NCBI RefSeq assembly: GCF_004353845.1
Contig: NZ_CP037864.1
Location: forward strand, 2,232,001 to 2,296,000
DNA: 64,000 bases
Direction of reading: 5' to 3'
DNA from: Citrobacter arsenatis
GTDB taxonomy: Bacteria > Pseudomonadota > Gammaproteobacteria > Enterobacterales > Enterobacteriaceae
Positions 49,756 to 58,870 of this stretch are shown here, one piece after another (position 1 is the stretch's first letter; every line of letters starts with the position of its first letter). Below the pieces are notes generated by a model, which was not told the origin of the DNA, did no database searches, and saw only the letters and a program-made list of their open reading frames with translations. The translations under genes and the position numbers were made by a program.

Positions 49756-51041
49756 AGTGCGGTTGCTCCCTTGATGCCATCTTTCAGTAAGTTCATCAGC
49801 CCAATTTTCCTGGCATGAGACATCATCATCTTGCGAACCGGCTGATTTGGACGTCCGTCGACGGTAAACATATCGCTCATAATATCGGCCATCATGCGGG
49901 GATATTGGGTGAACAGGCGCGGGTTTTCCATCAGCGCCGGGATCTTGCGAAAATGCTGTAAATCACGCATCACGCAGCCCTGTTCGAGGGCGCGTTTGTA
50001 GCCCATCAGGCTACTGGCTGAGTAATCCTGGCGCTCTTTTGCGGCAATGGCTGTTTGAGCGGCAGCTTCTGCGGAGGCTATCGCCAAATCCATGCCGCGT
50101 ACCGTGTAACCCAGATTCAGACAGAAACCAGCGGCATCGCCGACGATCATCACACCGTCATCGACCAGTTTCGGAACCATTGTCAGACCGCCTTCCGGCA
50201 CCATATGCGCGGAATATTCCAGTAATTCACCACCGGCAATCAATGGACGAATAGTCGGGTGTCGCTTAAAGTCTTCCAACATTTGTGGAATGCTTTTCGT
50301 CGCATGGGCAATATCCCCCAGACCACACACCAGACCCAGAGAGACGGAGTCCTGGTTGGTATACAAAAATCCTCCTCCCATCAACCCATCAGACGGTGAG
50401 CCTGCAAACAGCCAGGCTGTACCTTCGTTAGCGGACAGGTTGAATCGATCCGCAATGACCGCAGGTGGTAAGCCGATCAGCTCTTTTACGCCCACGGCAT
50501 AGTGGTGTGCTGAAGAGGGGGGCACCATCCCCAGTGACCGTCCCAGCATAGAATTGACGCCATCGGCAAGGATGACCATATTGGCTTCCAGGATATCGTC
50601 ACCGGCTTGCACGCCGGTGACCTTATTACCTTCGCGGATTAGTGCGTCGACGCGCACGCCGGGAATAAACTGCGCGCCTGCCTGTTCCGCTTTTTCCATC
50701 AGCCAGGGGTCAAGCCGGTTGCGCAACACGGTGTAAGAGTCCTGCGCTGGCGCGTTGTCTTTTTCACGATGGAAGTCGAGAGTGACGGCGCTCTCTTCGG
50801 TCAGGAAGGAGATTTTTTCGCGGGTGACTTTGCGCTCAAGCGGTGCTTCCTGTGCAAAACCGGGTATGATGCGTTCAAGGCTATGCGCGTAGAGTCTCCC
50901 GCCGGTCATATTTTTACTGCCCGCACTGTTTCCACGCTCGATGATTAGTACATCCAGCCCGGCCTGGGCCATAACGTAGCCTGCAATTGTACCCGCCACG
51001 CCAGCACCGACCACAATGGCATCAAATTTTTCATCTGACAT
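49752..51041 (-). CDS. ydiS: FixC-like FAD-dependent oxidoreductase YdiS
   Basis: Electron-transfer-flavoprotein:quinone oxidoreductase family protein (FixC), 429 aa. The N-terminal FAD-binding motif GAGVAGTIAGYVMAQAG and the downstream DAAGFCLNLGYTVRGMDLAIASAE segment are present. It should take electrons from ETF YdiQR to the membrane quinone pool together with YdiT. Part of the ydiQRST unit, coupled to ydiT and 56 nt after ydiR. Confidence 0.92.
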   Translation of the reverse strand: MSDEKFDAIVVGAGVAGTIAGYVMAQAGLDVLIIERGNSAGSKNMTGGRLYAHSLERIIPGFAQEAPLERKVTREKISFLTEESAVTLDFHREKDNAPAQDSYTVLRNRLDPWLMEKAEQAGAQFIPGVRVDALIREGNKVTGVQAGDDILEANMVILADGVNSMLGRSLGMVPPSSAHHYAVGVKELIGLPPAVIADRFNLSANEGTAWLFAGSPSDGLMGGGFLYTNQDSVSLGLVCGLGDIAHATKSIPQMLEDFKRHPTIRPLIAGGELLEYSAHMVPEGGLTMVPKLVDDGVMIVGDAAGFCLNLGYTVRGMDLAIASAEAAAQTAIAAKERQDYSASSLMGYKRALEQGCVMRDLQHFRKIPALMENPRLFTQYPRMMADIMSDMFTVDGRPNQPVRKMMMSHARKIGLMNLLKDGIKGATAL

Positions 51042-51097
51042 GCTATATGCTCCCTTCCCGCTGCGAAGGCAGCGGGAGATGTGCGTTAAATGGGGGA

Positions 51098-52033
51098 TTA
51101 GCGACTGAGGTGTTCAATAAGGGCTGGAACAACTTTGTAGATGTCGCCCACCAGGCCGTAATCGGCGTAATTGAAAATAGGGGCTTTTTTATCTTTGTTG
51201 ATAGCGACAATGACTTTCGCGCCGTTACCGCCGACCATATGCTGAATTTGTCCTGAGATGCCCAGCGTGAGGTAGAGATCTGATTTCAGTAACACGCCAG
51301 AAACACCAATATAGCGTTCACGTTCCATCCAGTTTTCGCCTTCGGCAATCGGTCGTGAACAACCCACTTCCGCGCCCAGTAAGATTGCCAGTTGGTGCAC
51401 CATTTCCAGATCGTTTTGCGCAACCAGACCGCGGCCCACACCCACCACGCGTTTGGCTTTGCTGAGATCCACGCTGCTTACGGATTTGGCACGACGTTCC
51501 TGGCACATAATTTCATGGTGCGGTGCAATGTAAGCGGCTGAGACAACAGGGCAGTTGTGCGAGGCATTCTCCTCTACCGGTTCAAGCCAGCCAGGGGCAA
51601 GCGTGATAATCGCCAGCGGGGTTTTGATTTTTTCTTTGCCGAATGCCAGGCCACCATACATACGGTGTTCTGCGAACAAGGCGTCATCATCAAGCGTTAC
51701 CGATGTGGCATCGTTTACCATCGCAGCATTGAGCTGAATACTTAACCGCGCACCAAGGGATTTAGCGCGTTTGGTGGCGGGCATCAGCAGTAGTCCGGCG
51801 TGTTCATGCATCAGGGCAGCAATGGTCTCGGCGTAATTTTCAACACGCTGCAAACCAGAAGTTGCTGCAAGCACGATGACTTCATCAGCACCCAGAGGTT
51901 TAACCTGATTGGCCTGTTCACTGCCTTGCACAATAAGGCGTACCTGTTCACCCCACAGGCGAGCGCCGGCCATTAATTCTGCATAGCGTTCTGCGTTATC
52001 GCTGAACACCCATACGTTGGCTAATTTACTCAT
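51098..52033 (-). CDS. ydiR: Electron transfer flavoprotein alpha subunit YdiR (FixB-like)
   Basis: ETF alpha subunit, 311 residues. The N-terminal Rossmann-like domain is followed by the FAD-binding domain with VGVGRGLVAQNDLEMV and the loop IGVSGVLLKSDLYLTLGISG, near residues 200-255. It forms a heterodimer with YdiQ and accepts electrons from an acyl-CoA dehydrogenase, plausibly the nearby YdiO. It starts 21 nt after ydiQ. Confidence 0.93.
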   Translation of the reverse strand: MSKLANVWVFSDNAERYAELMAGARLWGEQVRLIVQGSEQANQVKPLGADEVIVLAATSGLQRVENYAETIAALMHEHAGLLLMPATKRAKSLGARLSIQLNAAMVNDATSVTLDDDALFAEHRMYGGLAFGKEKIKTPLAIITLAPGWLEPVEENASHNCPVVSAAYIAPHHEIMCQERRAKSVSSVDLSKAKRVVGVGRGLVAQNDLEMVHQLAILLGAEVGCSRPIAEGENWMERERYIGVSGVLLKSDLYLTLGISGQIQHMVGGNGAKVIVAINKDKKAPIFNYADYGLVGDIYKVVPALIEHLSR

Positions 52034-52054
52034 GATAATTTCTCTCCGTTGGGC

Positions 52055-52819
52055 TTAGTTCAGGGCTTTTTTCATATGTTCAGCCAGTTCGGCAATGGCT
52101 TCTGCTGAGTCATTTTCCAGAATGATGTGCTGACGTTCGGTTTGCGGCGGCACGGTGAGACTCACCAGTTCTGCTAACGGTGACGCAGGTATCCAACCAA
52201 TATCGCTGGCTTGCCACGGAGTGACCGGTTTTTTACCTGCGCCCAGAATCGCTTTCATCGAGGGGATACGCGGTGTGTTGATATCCGACGTCACGCAAAG
52301 TACGGCGGGGAGCAGCAGATCAATCACTTCGACTTCATCTTCCAGCGTGCGTTCAACCACAAGGCGATCGCCGTTACGTTGGATGTTGCTAACGGCATTG
52401 ATTACCGGGAGCTGTAAGAGTTCGCCAACCAGTAAACCGACCTGCTGCGCGTAGATATCCCCCGATCCTTCACCGAACAGCATCAGATCGAAGCCCATGT
52501 GTTCAGCTGCGCAGGCCAGTGCCTGAGCGGTATCCCGCGGCAATGAATGTTCCAACTGGGGATCCTGCACCATAAACAGACTGTCCGGCCCGCGGGACAG
52601 CACGTCTTTACGCACTTTGGAGTTCTGCAGTAGCGAACCACCCACCGTTAAGGCGACGATTTCATCACCTTCCGCGCTAAGTTGTGCTGCGGCCTCTATC
52701 GCATTCAAATCAAACTGACTGATTTTTGCGTCGGCCCGGTCAAAGTTAAGCGAACGCTGTGGGGTAACAACAATGTCCTGTTCTTCAGGCACCAACTTAA
52801 AGCAGGTTATTATTTTCAT
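52055..52819 (-). CDS. ydiQ: Electron transfer flavoprotein beta subunit YdiQ (FixA-like)
   Basis: ETF beta subunit, 254 residues from ATG 52819 (an upstream in-frame start at 52864 is not supported). It has an adenine-nucleotide-binding alpha/beta fold beginning MKIITCFKLVPEEQD. The acidic/Glu-rich end and the ALTVGGSLLQNS segment are as in FixA. First gene of the ydiQRST set. Upstream is a 506-bp divergent region shared with ydiP. Confidence 0.93.
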   Translation of the reverse strand: MKIITCFKLVPEEQDIVVTPQRSLNFDRADAKISQFDLNAIEAAAQLSAEGDEIVALTVGGSLLQNSKVRKDVLSRGPDSLFMVQDPQLEHSLPRDTAQALACAAEHMGFDLMLFGEGSGDIYAQQVGLLVGELLQLPVINAVSNIQRNGDRLVVERTLEDEVEVIDLLLPAVLCVTSDINTPRIPSMKAILGAGKKPVTPWQASDIGWIPASPLAELVSLTVPPQTERQHIILENDSAEAIAELAEHMKKALN

Positions 52820-53118
52820 GGCATCTCCAGTGATTCTCGTGTGGATGATGACGAGGTGCGTCATTATCGACAGTAGGGAAAATTGACTGAAAATAGTCTG
52901 CGACAGAAGAGGGGCTGTTTTCGACGGGGCAATCTGTTTTCATTCCCAACAATCTTGCAAAAAAAAGCGACGAGGGAATGCCTGGTTTATCAGCAATAAA
53001 CAGACGTTGCGTACTGCATGAAAACATGGGGAGATACAGGCAGTGAAAATAATTGCGAAATGCATCATGTTTTTAAACGCTTCTGCCTTCAATTTGTTTC
53101 TTATATGTAAATTATGGA

Positions 53119-53134
53119 TGTGGAGTTAATAACA
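53119..53134. promoter_or_regulatory. Candidate CRP site upstream of ydiP/ydiQ
   Basis: TGTGG-AGTTAA-TAACA matches TGTGA-N6-TCACA at 8 of 10 positions. Position between divergent genes leaves the target open. Confidence 0.35.
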
Positions 53135-53144
53135 TTTATTCTTT

Positions 53145-53158
53145 TTGATTATTATAAA
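53145..53158. promoter_or_regulatory. Candidate FNR box upstream of ydiP/ydiQ
   Basis: TTGAT-TATT-ATAAA matches the FNR consensus TTGAT-N4-ATCAA at 9 of 10 positions. It would fit anaerobic expression of the electron-transfer cluster, but AT-rich sequence yields such matches by chance. Confidence 0.4.
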
Positions 53159-53325
53159 ACTTAAATAATCGTGGCAGCAATGCACCGGAGTCGCAGGTGT
53201 CATCTTGCAGACGGCACAAATAATTTTGTTTCGCCTGGATGGGATAACGATGTATAACGTCATTATCGTTTTCATTTTTCAATATTAATAATCCTTAAAA
53301 TTGCTGCCTTTAGGCGGAGGTTGTC

Positions 53326-54216
53326 ATGTATCAACGTTGCTTTGATAATGCCATGGAGACCCTTTTTGAACAGGGAAAAAACCCGAGATTCTCGCGATTC
53401 GTCATCAGTGATGACCCTAACTGGGAGTCTGGTCATCATGTGCACGATAATGAAACAGAGCTTATTTATGTCAAAAAAGGGGTTGCAAGATTAATTATCG
53501 ATTCGTCGCTGTATGTCGCGCATGCCGGGGATATCGTGGTGATAGAACAAGGTCGACTGCATGCGGTTGCTTCGGATAGCAGTTCACCCGCAACCACTTA
53601 CACCTGCGCGCTCTACGGTTTTCGTTTCAACGACTGGCAGGATAATCAGTTATTACAGATGCACTCGTGTCCGGTCATTAGTGTTACTCAGGGTAAGGAA
53701 GTTATTAAGAGTATCTTTAATGAGTTGAGCGTTATGCTGCCGCAGAGCAAAAATAACCTGACGTCTTCTGCTTACGATGCTTTTGCCTATGCTCTAACCG
53801 TCTTATATTACGAAAATTTTAAAAATGCCTATCGTTCTGAACAGGGTTATATTAAAAAAGATGTTTTAATTAAAGATGTATTGGTTTATTTGAATAACAA
53901 CTTCCGTGAAAAAATCACTCTTGATCAGTTATCCAAAAAATTCCGCGCCAGTGTCAGTTATATCTGTCACGAATTTACTAAGGAGTATCGTATTTCGCCG
54001 ATCAACTATGTGATTCAGCGACGAATGACCGAGGCGAAATTTGCCCTGACGAATACGGAAGCTTCGTTAGCGGAAATCTCCTGGCGGGTAGGGTATGAAA
54101 ATGTCGATCACTTTGCCAAACTCTTTCAACGGCATGTGGGATGTACTCCCAGCGATTATCGTAAGCAGTTTAAAAATAACCTGGCAGAGCAGGAATGCTT
54201 GATACCTGAAGTCTGA
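53326..54216 (+). CDS. ydiP: AraC-family regulator YdiP
   Basis: Transcription regulator with an N-terminal cupin sensor (HHVHDNETELIYVKKG near residues 36-52) and two C-terminal helix-turn-helix motifs (about 195-290), ending in the AraC signature ISWRVGYENVDHFAKLFQRHVGCTPSDYR. 296 residues, slightly shorter than E. coli YdiP. Divergent from ydiQRST-fadK and convergent with ydiO; it probably controls one or both, with an unknown effector. Confidence 0.92.
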   Translation: MYQRCFDNAMETLFEQGKNPRFSRFVISDDPNWESGHHVHDNETELIYVKKGVARLIIDSSLYVAHAGDIVVIEQGRLHAVASDSSSPATTYTCALYGFRFNDWQDNQLLQMHSCPVISVTQGKEVIKSIFNELSVMLPQSKNNLTSSAYDAFAYALTVLYYENFKNAYRSEQGYIKKDVLIKDVLVYLNNNFREKITLDQLSKKFRASVSYICHEFTKEYRISPINYVIQRRMTEAKFALTNTEASLAEISWRVGYENVDHFAKLFQRHVGCTPSDYRKQFKNNLAEQECLIPEV

Positions 54217-54230
54217 TTCTCCACCATTGC

Positions 54231-54258
54231 ACCGGATAGCGTCTGTACGCTATCCGGT
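54231..54258. terminator. Palindrome between ydiP and ydiO
   Basis: ACCGGATAGCG (54231-54241) and CGCTATCCGGT (54248-54258) form a perfect 11-bp stem with a 6-nt loop between convergent genes. No T run; the same arms occur near 5931 after nadE. Confidence 0.55.
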
Positions 54259-54270
54259 AAGTACTATCGT

Positions 54271-55422
54271 TTATTTGTTCTGGTAATCTTTGAGGATCTG
54301 GCGACCCGCGACGTAAATCATGATTTCATCGGTGCCGCCGCCAATACGTTCGCAGCGGACATCGCGCCAGAATCGGGATACGCGTGCTTCATCGGTGTAA
54401 CCCAGCCCGCCCATGATCTGAATGGCGTCATCAATCACTTCCATTGCCGTACGAGCACAATACAGTTTCGCCAACGCCGCGCTGGTCCGCAGTGATTGTT
54501 CCTGATCGGCCTGCCAGGCCACTTTCAGCACCATATTGCGCATGTTTTCGATTTTAATCGCCATCAGCGCCAGTTTTTCCTGGATCATCTGGTTATGGCC
54601 AATCGGTTTACCAAATGCGATACGTTGGTTAGCGTAACGGGCGGCATCTTCGAAGGCACACTCGGCGAAACCGGTACTACGCGCGGCGTTGATCAAGCGT
54701 TCCATTTCAAAGTTGTACATGACGTTGAGGAAGCCCATGCCTTCTTCGCCGACCATATCGCTTTCGTCCACTTCGACATCATCAAGATAGACTTCGCAGG
54801 TGCTGAGCATGTGCCAACCAATCTTATGCAGTGGATTAACCTTAATGCCGGGTTTCTTCGAATCTACCCACCACAGCGTAAAGGCTTTTTTCGGGTCTTT
54901 CGGCTCGGGATCGCGTGCCAGTACCAACATATACGGGTACTCTTTAGCGCCGGTGATAAAGGTTTTTTGCCCATTGAGATACACTTTTCCGTTTTTGCGG
55001 GTGTAGCTGGTGGTTGCGCTGTTATTGTCTGAACCGGCTCCCGGTTCGGTTAATGCCAGCGCATAGGCCGGGTCGCCCGTTTCCATGGTGCTTTCTGCCG
55101 TTTTGCGTAACTGTTCGGCGGAGCCGAAACGGCGCATACTGTGGATGCACTGACCGTTCGTTATCAAAAAAGCAGGCGCGCCACATTTGGACACTTCCAT
55201 CAGTGCCAGCATCTGCGTGACGTAATCTGCCGGGATGCCGCCAAACTCTTCCGGAACGCCCAGCATCGAAATACCGTTGTCAGCAAGGGCGCGCATAAAC
55301 TCTTTCGGGTAAGTAGCCGTCTGATCGCAGGTCCGGAAATATTCTTCCGGGAAATTACTGGTAATCAGTTCCCGAATGCTGGCAAGCAGCAGTTCTTGTT
55401 CTTCAGTTAAAGAAAAATCCAT
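54271..55422 (-). CDS. ydiO: Acyl-CoA dehydrogenase YdiO
   Basis: FAD-dependent acyl-CoA dehydrogenase, 383 residues, closest in style to crotonobetainyl-CoA reductase (CaiA). Domains: helical N-terminal, beta-barrel middle with YALALTEPGAGSDNNSATT, and helical C-terminal ending IGGGTDEIMIYVAGRQILKD, where the catalytic acid region lies. It would exchange electrons with ETF YdiQR. It is 12 nt after ydiF, so the two form an operon on the minus strand. Confidence 0.93.
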   Translation of the reverse strand: MDFSLTEEQELLLASIRELITSNFPEEYFRTCDQTATYPKEFMRALADNGISMLGVPEEFGGIPADYVTQMLALMEVSKCGAPAFLITNGQCIHSMRRFGSAEQLRKTAESTMETGDPAYALALTEPGAGSDNNSATTSYTRKNGKVYLNGQKTFITGAKEYPYMLVLARDPEPKDPKKAFTLWWVDSKKPGIKVNPLHKIGWHMLSTCEVYLDDVEVDESDMVGEEGMGFLNVMYNFEMERLINAARSTGFAECAFEDAARYANQRIAFGKPIGHNQMIQEKLALMAIKIENMRNMVLKVAWQADQEQSLRTSAALAKLYCARTAMEVIDDAIQIMGGLGYTDEARVSRFWRDVRCERIGGGTDEIMIYVAGRQILKDYQNK

Positions 55423-55434
55423 CAGGTACTCCTT

Positions 55435-57030
55435 TTAATTGGCAGCATCGGGTAATACAAAACCCATCGAGGCATCGATAAATAATTTTTTGTCCATCAC
55501 TTTCAGTTCCGGAGAAATAACCGGAGAAAAATCCATTTTGTCCAGAATGTCTTCCTGCAAGGAGACGCCTGGAGCAATTTCAACTAAATGAAGGCCATCT
55601 TCTTTTAACGTAAATACAGCACGTTCGGTTATATAACGCACATCCAGTCCACGCTCGAGGGCAATTTTCCCGCTGAAAGTTACTTCAGGTAATTCGTTGA
55701 CGAATTTTTTCACTCGTCCTTCCTGAACAATGGTTAACTTGCCATCGGCGACTTCCGTTTTCAGGCTGCCGGCCGTTAACGTGCCGCAGAAAACAATTTT
55801 CCTGGACGTGGCGCTGATATCGATAAAACCGCCGGTACCCATAATTTTGCCGTTGAACTTATGTACGCCGACGTTGCCGTGGCGATCCACTTCAGCAAAG
55901 CTTAAATAACATACATCCAGCCCACCGCCGTGGTAGAAGTCAAACTGGGAGGTCATATCCAGAATTGCGCGGGTGTTGACGTTGGCACCGAAAGCAATCC
56001 CCTGAGAGGTAATGCCGCCAACCGGGCCAGTTTCGACCGTCAGGATAAAGTCATCAGCGCAACCCTCTTCGCGTGCGACGAGGCCTATGCCGTCAGCGAT
56101 ACCCACGCCAACGTTGCCGACCGCGCCTTTGCGCATTTCATACAGTGCGCGTCGGGCCACCAGTTTACGCTGATTGAGCGGCAGGGGCGTTTGTTGGCTG
56201 TCATCAAGGATAAAATCGCCAGAGATAAAGCGGTTAACCGGCGCACCGCCGTACAGTTGAGTTTGATCGGGGTCGATGACCACAATATCGACCAGATAGC
56301 CCGGAATACGCACCGCTTTCGGGTGCAACGTTGCTTTCTTCACCATTTTTTGCACTTGCATCATGACGATGCCGCCGTTGTTGTGTACGGCCTGGGCGAT
56401 CACCAGCGCATCAAGATACATAACTTCATCTTCAAAGGTGGCGTAGCCTTCGCTGTCGCAGGTGGTGGCACGAATAAAGGCGATGTTTGGCGCAATGGCT
56501 TTGTAGTAGAGGTACTCTTTGTTATCGATTTCCACCAGCTTTATCAGCTCTTCGGTGGTTACTTCATTCAGTTTCCCGCCCTGTTGGCGGGGATCGACAA
56601 ATGTTCCAATGCCAATCTCACTCAATATGCCTGGCTGATGGGCTGCCGATGCACGCAGGGTTTGGGTTAATACACCCTGAGGATAGTTGTAGGCAGCAAT
56701 TTTGTTCTGTTCAGCGAGGTCGGAGATTCGCGGTGATTGCCCCCAGTGACCGCATAATGCCCATTTGACTAAACCTTCCTGGGCCAGCGGGCTAATTCCA
56801 CGGTCTGCACGGTCACCCAGTCCCGTTGGGCTTATCAGTGATAAGTTTCGTGGTAATTGTGTGTTTTTATATTTTTCAGCCAGTGCGTTGATTAATGTTG
56901 TTGCTTCGAGAATGCCACCACCCGCACCTAATACACAGAGTGTGGCTTCATCAGGAATATAATTAATGGCGTCCGCTGCGGATAATACAGGTACCCGACC
57001 ATTAATGCGTTTTGGTCTTAACAGTTTCAT
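55435..57030 (-). CDS. ydiF: Acyl-CoA/acetate CoA-transferase YdiF
   Basis: Class I CoA-transferase, 531 residues, fusing the alpha (N-terminal, about 1-290) and beta (300-531) halves. The covalent-intermediate glutamate lies in TVETGPVGGITSQG near residue 330, and the oxyanion loop region GAGGGILEATT is near the N-terminus. E. coli YdiF moves CoA between short-chain acyl groups and acetate. It precedes ydiO and would supply or recycle acyl-CoA for the anaerobic route. Confidence 0.94.
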   Translation of the reverse strand: MKLLRPKRINGRVPVLSAADAINYIPDEATLCVLGAGGGILEATTLINALAEKYKNTQLPRNLSLISPTGLGDRADRGISPLAQEGLVKWALCGHWGQSPRISDLAEQNKIAAYNYPQGVLTQTLRASAAHQPGILSEIGIGTFVDPRQQGGKLNEVTTEELIKLVEIDNKEYLYYKAIAPNIAFIRATTCDSEGYATFEDEVMYLDALVIAQAVHNNGGIVMMQVQKMVKKATLHPKAVRIPGYLVDIVVIDPDQTQLYGGAPVNRFISGDFILDDSQQTPLPLNQRKLVARRALYEMRKGAVGNVGVGIADGIGLVAREEGCADDFILTVETGPVGGITSQGIAFGANVNTRAILDMTSQFDFYHGGGLDVCYLSFAEVDRHGNVGVHKFNGKIMGTGGFIDISATSRKIVFCGTLTAGSLKTEVADGKLTIVQEGRVKKFVNELPEVTFSGKIALERGLDVRYITERAVFTLKEDGLHLVEIAPGVSLQEDILDKMDFSPVISPELKVMDKKLFIDASMGFVLPDAAN

Positions 57031-57112
57031 GTAAACTCCAGATTATATGCGTGCGACGACCTGTCGCTATATTCGACAATAATAATTTGAGTTATTTAAT
57101 AATGTCCGGCCA

Positions 57113-57152
57113 CCTGCCCGATATTCGTGATTAAGCGAATATCTGGGGCAGG
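57113..57152 (-). terminator. Long hairpin downstream of aroD
   Basis: CCTGCCC+GATATTCG (57113-57127) pairs with CGAATATC+GGGCAGG (57136-57152) with a 2-nt bulge, 15 base pairs in all. It lies between the aroD stop and ydiF. No T run follows, so termination is uncertain. Confidence 0.55.
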
Positions 57153-57186
57153 GGGGTACTGATATTAATATGAGTGAATTTTATTA

Positions 57187-57945
57187 TTACGCCTGATGCA
57201 AAATGGTCAAAACGGTACGTAGATCGGTGACCGAAATTTGTCCAGGGGCGGAGGCTTTTTTTACCGCACCAAAGGTTGCCGCTGAACCGAACACCTCACC
57301 GGACAGGCGTGAAATTACCCCCGTTTTGGCCATCGACATGGTGATTATCGGCCTGTCCGCATAACGTTCTTGCATTTCCAGCGTGGCGCCAAGCAAAGTC
57401 AGTACATCCGTTTTATTTTGCGGCATCAGGGCGATTTTAGGGATATCTGCGCCAAGCTCCTGCATTTTACGCAGACGCTGAACAATCTCTTGCGCCGCTG
57501 GCGTCTTATGGAAATCGTGATTCGACATAATGACAGCGACATTTTTAGCGTGCGCATGTTCGACGGTGGCTTTAACCAGTTCGTCACCGGTGAACAGCTC
57601 AAGGTCGATCATATCTACCAGACCGCTGTCTACTGCTGCACGGTTAAGCGCAATATAGTTTTCGACAGGCAGCGCCTGTTCACCGCCTTCTTTAGCGCTT
57701 CGGAAGGTGAACAGCAGCGGCTTATCAGCCATCACATCACGGATGGCGCGCGCAGCTTCCAGCACGGCATCCGTGGAGGAGACATCGCTAAAATGGTCAA
57801 CGCGCCATTCCAGAATGTCGAAATCCGCTTCGCGATAGGCCAGCGCTTCGCTTTTTACCGTTGCGATGTCTTTACCCATCAGCGAGACAATGATCTTTGG
57901 CGCGCCCTCGCCAATTACGAGGTTTTTTACGGTTACGGTTTTCAT
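57187..57945 (-). CDS. aroD: 3-dehydroquinate dehydratase type I, AroD
   Basis: Third step of the shikimate pathway: dehydration of 3-dehydroquinate through a Schiff base. 252 residues, type I class. The Schiff-base lysine is Lys170 and the general-acid/base His143 (SNHDF), both at the expected positions; EWRVDHF near residue 46 is part of the active site. It follows ydiB on the same strand with a 36-nt gap, forming a ydiB-aroD pair. Confidence 0.97.
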   Translation of the reverse strand: MKTVTVKNLVIGEGAPKIIVSLMGKDIATVKSEALAYREADFDILEWRVDHFSDVSSTDAVLEAARAIRDVMADKPLLFTFRSAKEGGEQALPVENYIALNRAAVDSGLVDMIDLELFTGDELVKATVEHAHAKNVAVIMSNHDFHKTPAAQEIVQRLRKMQELGADIPKIALMPQNKTDVLTLLGATLEMQERYADRPIITMSMAKTGVISRLSGEVFGSAATFGAVKKASAPGQISVTDLRTVLTILHQA

Positions 57946-57981
57946 TTATTACCCTTTAAATATATTACAAATGCTTGCCCG

Positions 57982-58848
57982 TCAGGCTGCAAAACCCATA
58001 ACCTGTTTCACATACTCCAGCGGGAAATCTTTCCCGGTCCAGAGTTTGAACTGTTCAGCGCCTTGCCATAACAACATGCCGTAACCATCAATCGTTTTGC
58101 AACCGGCAAGTTGTGCCTGCTGCAATAATTTGGTCATATGCGGGTTGTAGACGCATTCCGTTACCAGCAGGTCCGGGCGCAGCAGGGAAACATCGGTCAC
58201 GAGAGATTCGTTTTCCAGTGGTTTCATGCCCACTTTCGTACCGTTGGTTAAAATATCCGCGCTGGCCAGTGCATCAGCAAAAGCCTGTCGATCGTCGAGA
58301 TCGATAACGGTGACCACACAGTCGGTATTTTCATTGACCCGTTTGGCGAATTCTTGTGCTTTGGCAAAGAACTCATCCTGGCGGTTAAAGAGTTTGATTT
58401 CTTTGATGCCTTCAATCGCCGCCTGGGCGCCAATGGCCGTCGACGCGCCGCCTGCGCCCAACAGTACCATGGTTTTACCTTTGATATCGAAACCGCTTTC
58501 CTTGATTGCCCGAATATGACCAGTGCCATCGGTGTTGTAGCCGCGCAGGTAACCATCATCATTGACGATAGTATTGATCGCACCGACCAGTTTGGCTGCA
58601 GGCGTTAATTCATCAACATATTCACATGCCAGCTGCTTGTTGGGCATAGAGACCCCGGTACCACGCATCTTTAAGGCTTTCAGCCCGGCAATAGCGTTAG
58701 CAAACGTTGAGTTATCGACTTCAAATGCCATGTAGGTAAAAGGTAATCCTGCTTTTTCTAACGCCTTATTTTGCATTTCAGGCGACAGACTGTGCCTGAT
58801 AGGGTAGGCCATCAGACCAATCAGTTCATATTTAGCAGTTACGTCCAT
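57982..58848 (-). CDS. ydiB: Quinate/shikimate dehydrogenase YdiB
   Basis: Paralogue of AroE that uses NAD+ or NADP+ and acts on shikimate and quinate. 288 residues: substrate domain with RHSLSPEMQN and the catalytic Lys71 (SMPNK), then a Rossmann domain with LGAGGASTAIGAQ. Co-transcribed with aroD. Together with the carriers ydiN and ydiM upstream, it hints at uptake and use of quinate or shikimate. Confidence 0.95.
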   Translation of the reverse strand: MDVTAKYELIGLMAYPIRHSLSPEMQNKALEKAGLPFTYMAFEVDNSTFANAIAGLKALKMRGTGVSMPNKQLACEYVDELTPAAKLVGAINTIVNDDGYLRGYNTDGTGHIRAIKESGFDIKGKTMVLLGAGGASTAIGAQAAIEGIKEIKLFNRQDEFFAKAQEFAKRVNENTDCVVTVIDLDDRQAFADALASADILTNGTKVGMKPLENESLVTDVSLLRPDLLVTECVYNPHMTKLLQQAQLAGCKTIDGYGMLLWQGAEQFKLWTGKDFPLEYVKQVMGFAA

Positions 58849-58870
58849 TTAATACTCCTTCTAAATAATT

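Larger units (their letters stand above)
52820..53325. other. ydiQ-ydiP divergent regulatory region
   Basis: 506 bp with no credible gene. The middle is AT-rich. It contains a candidate CRP site (53119-53134), an FNR-like box (53145-53158) and an imperfect inverted repeat AACGAT-N13-ATCGTT (53246-53270), any of which could serve YdiP or global control of the ydi genes. The ydiP ribosome-binding site is GGCGGAGG. Confidence 0.5.
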
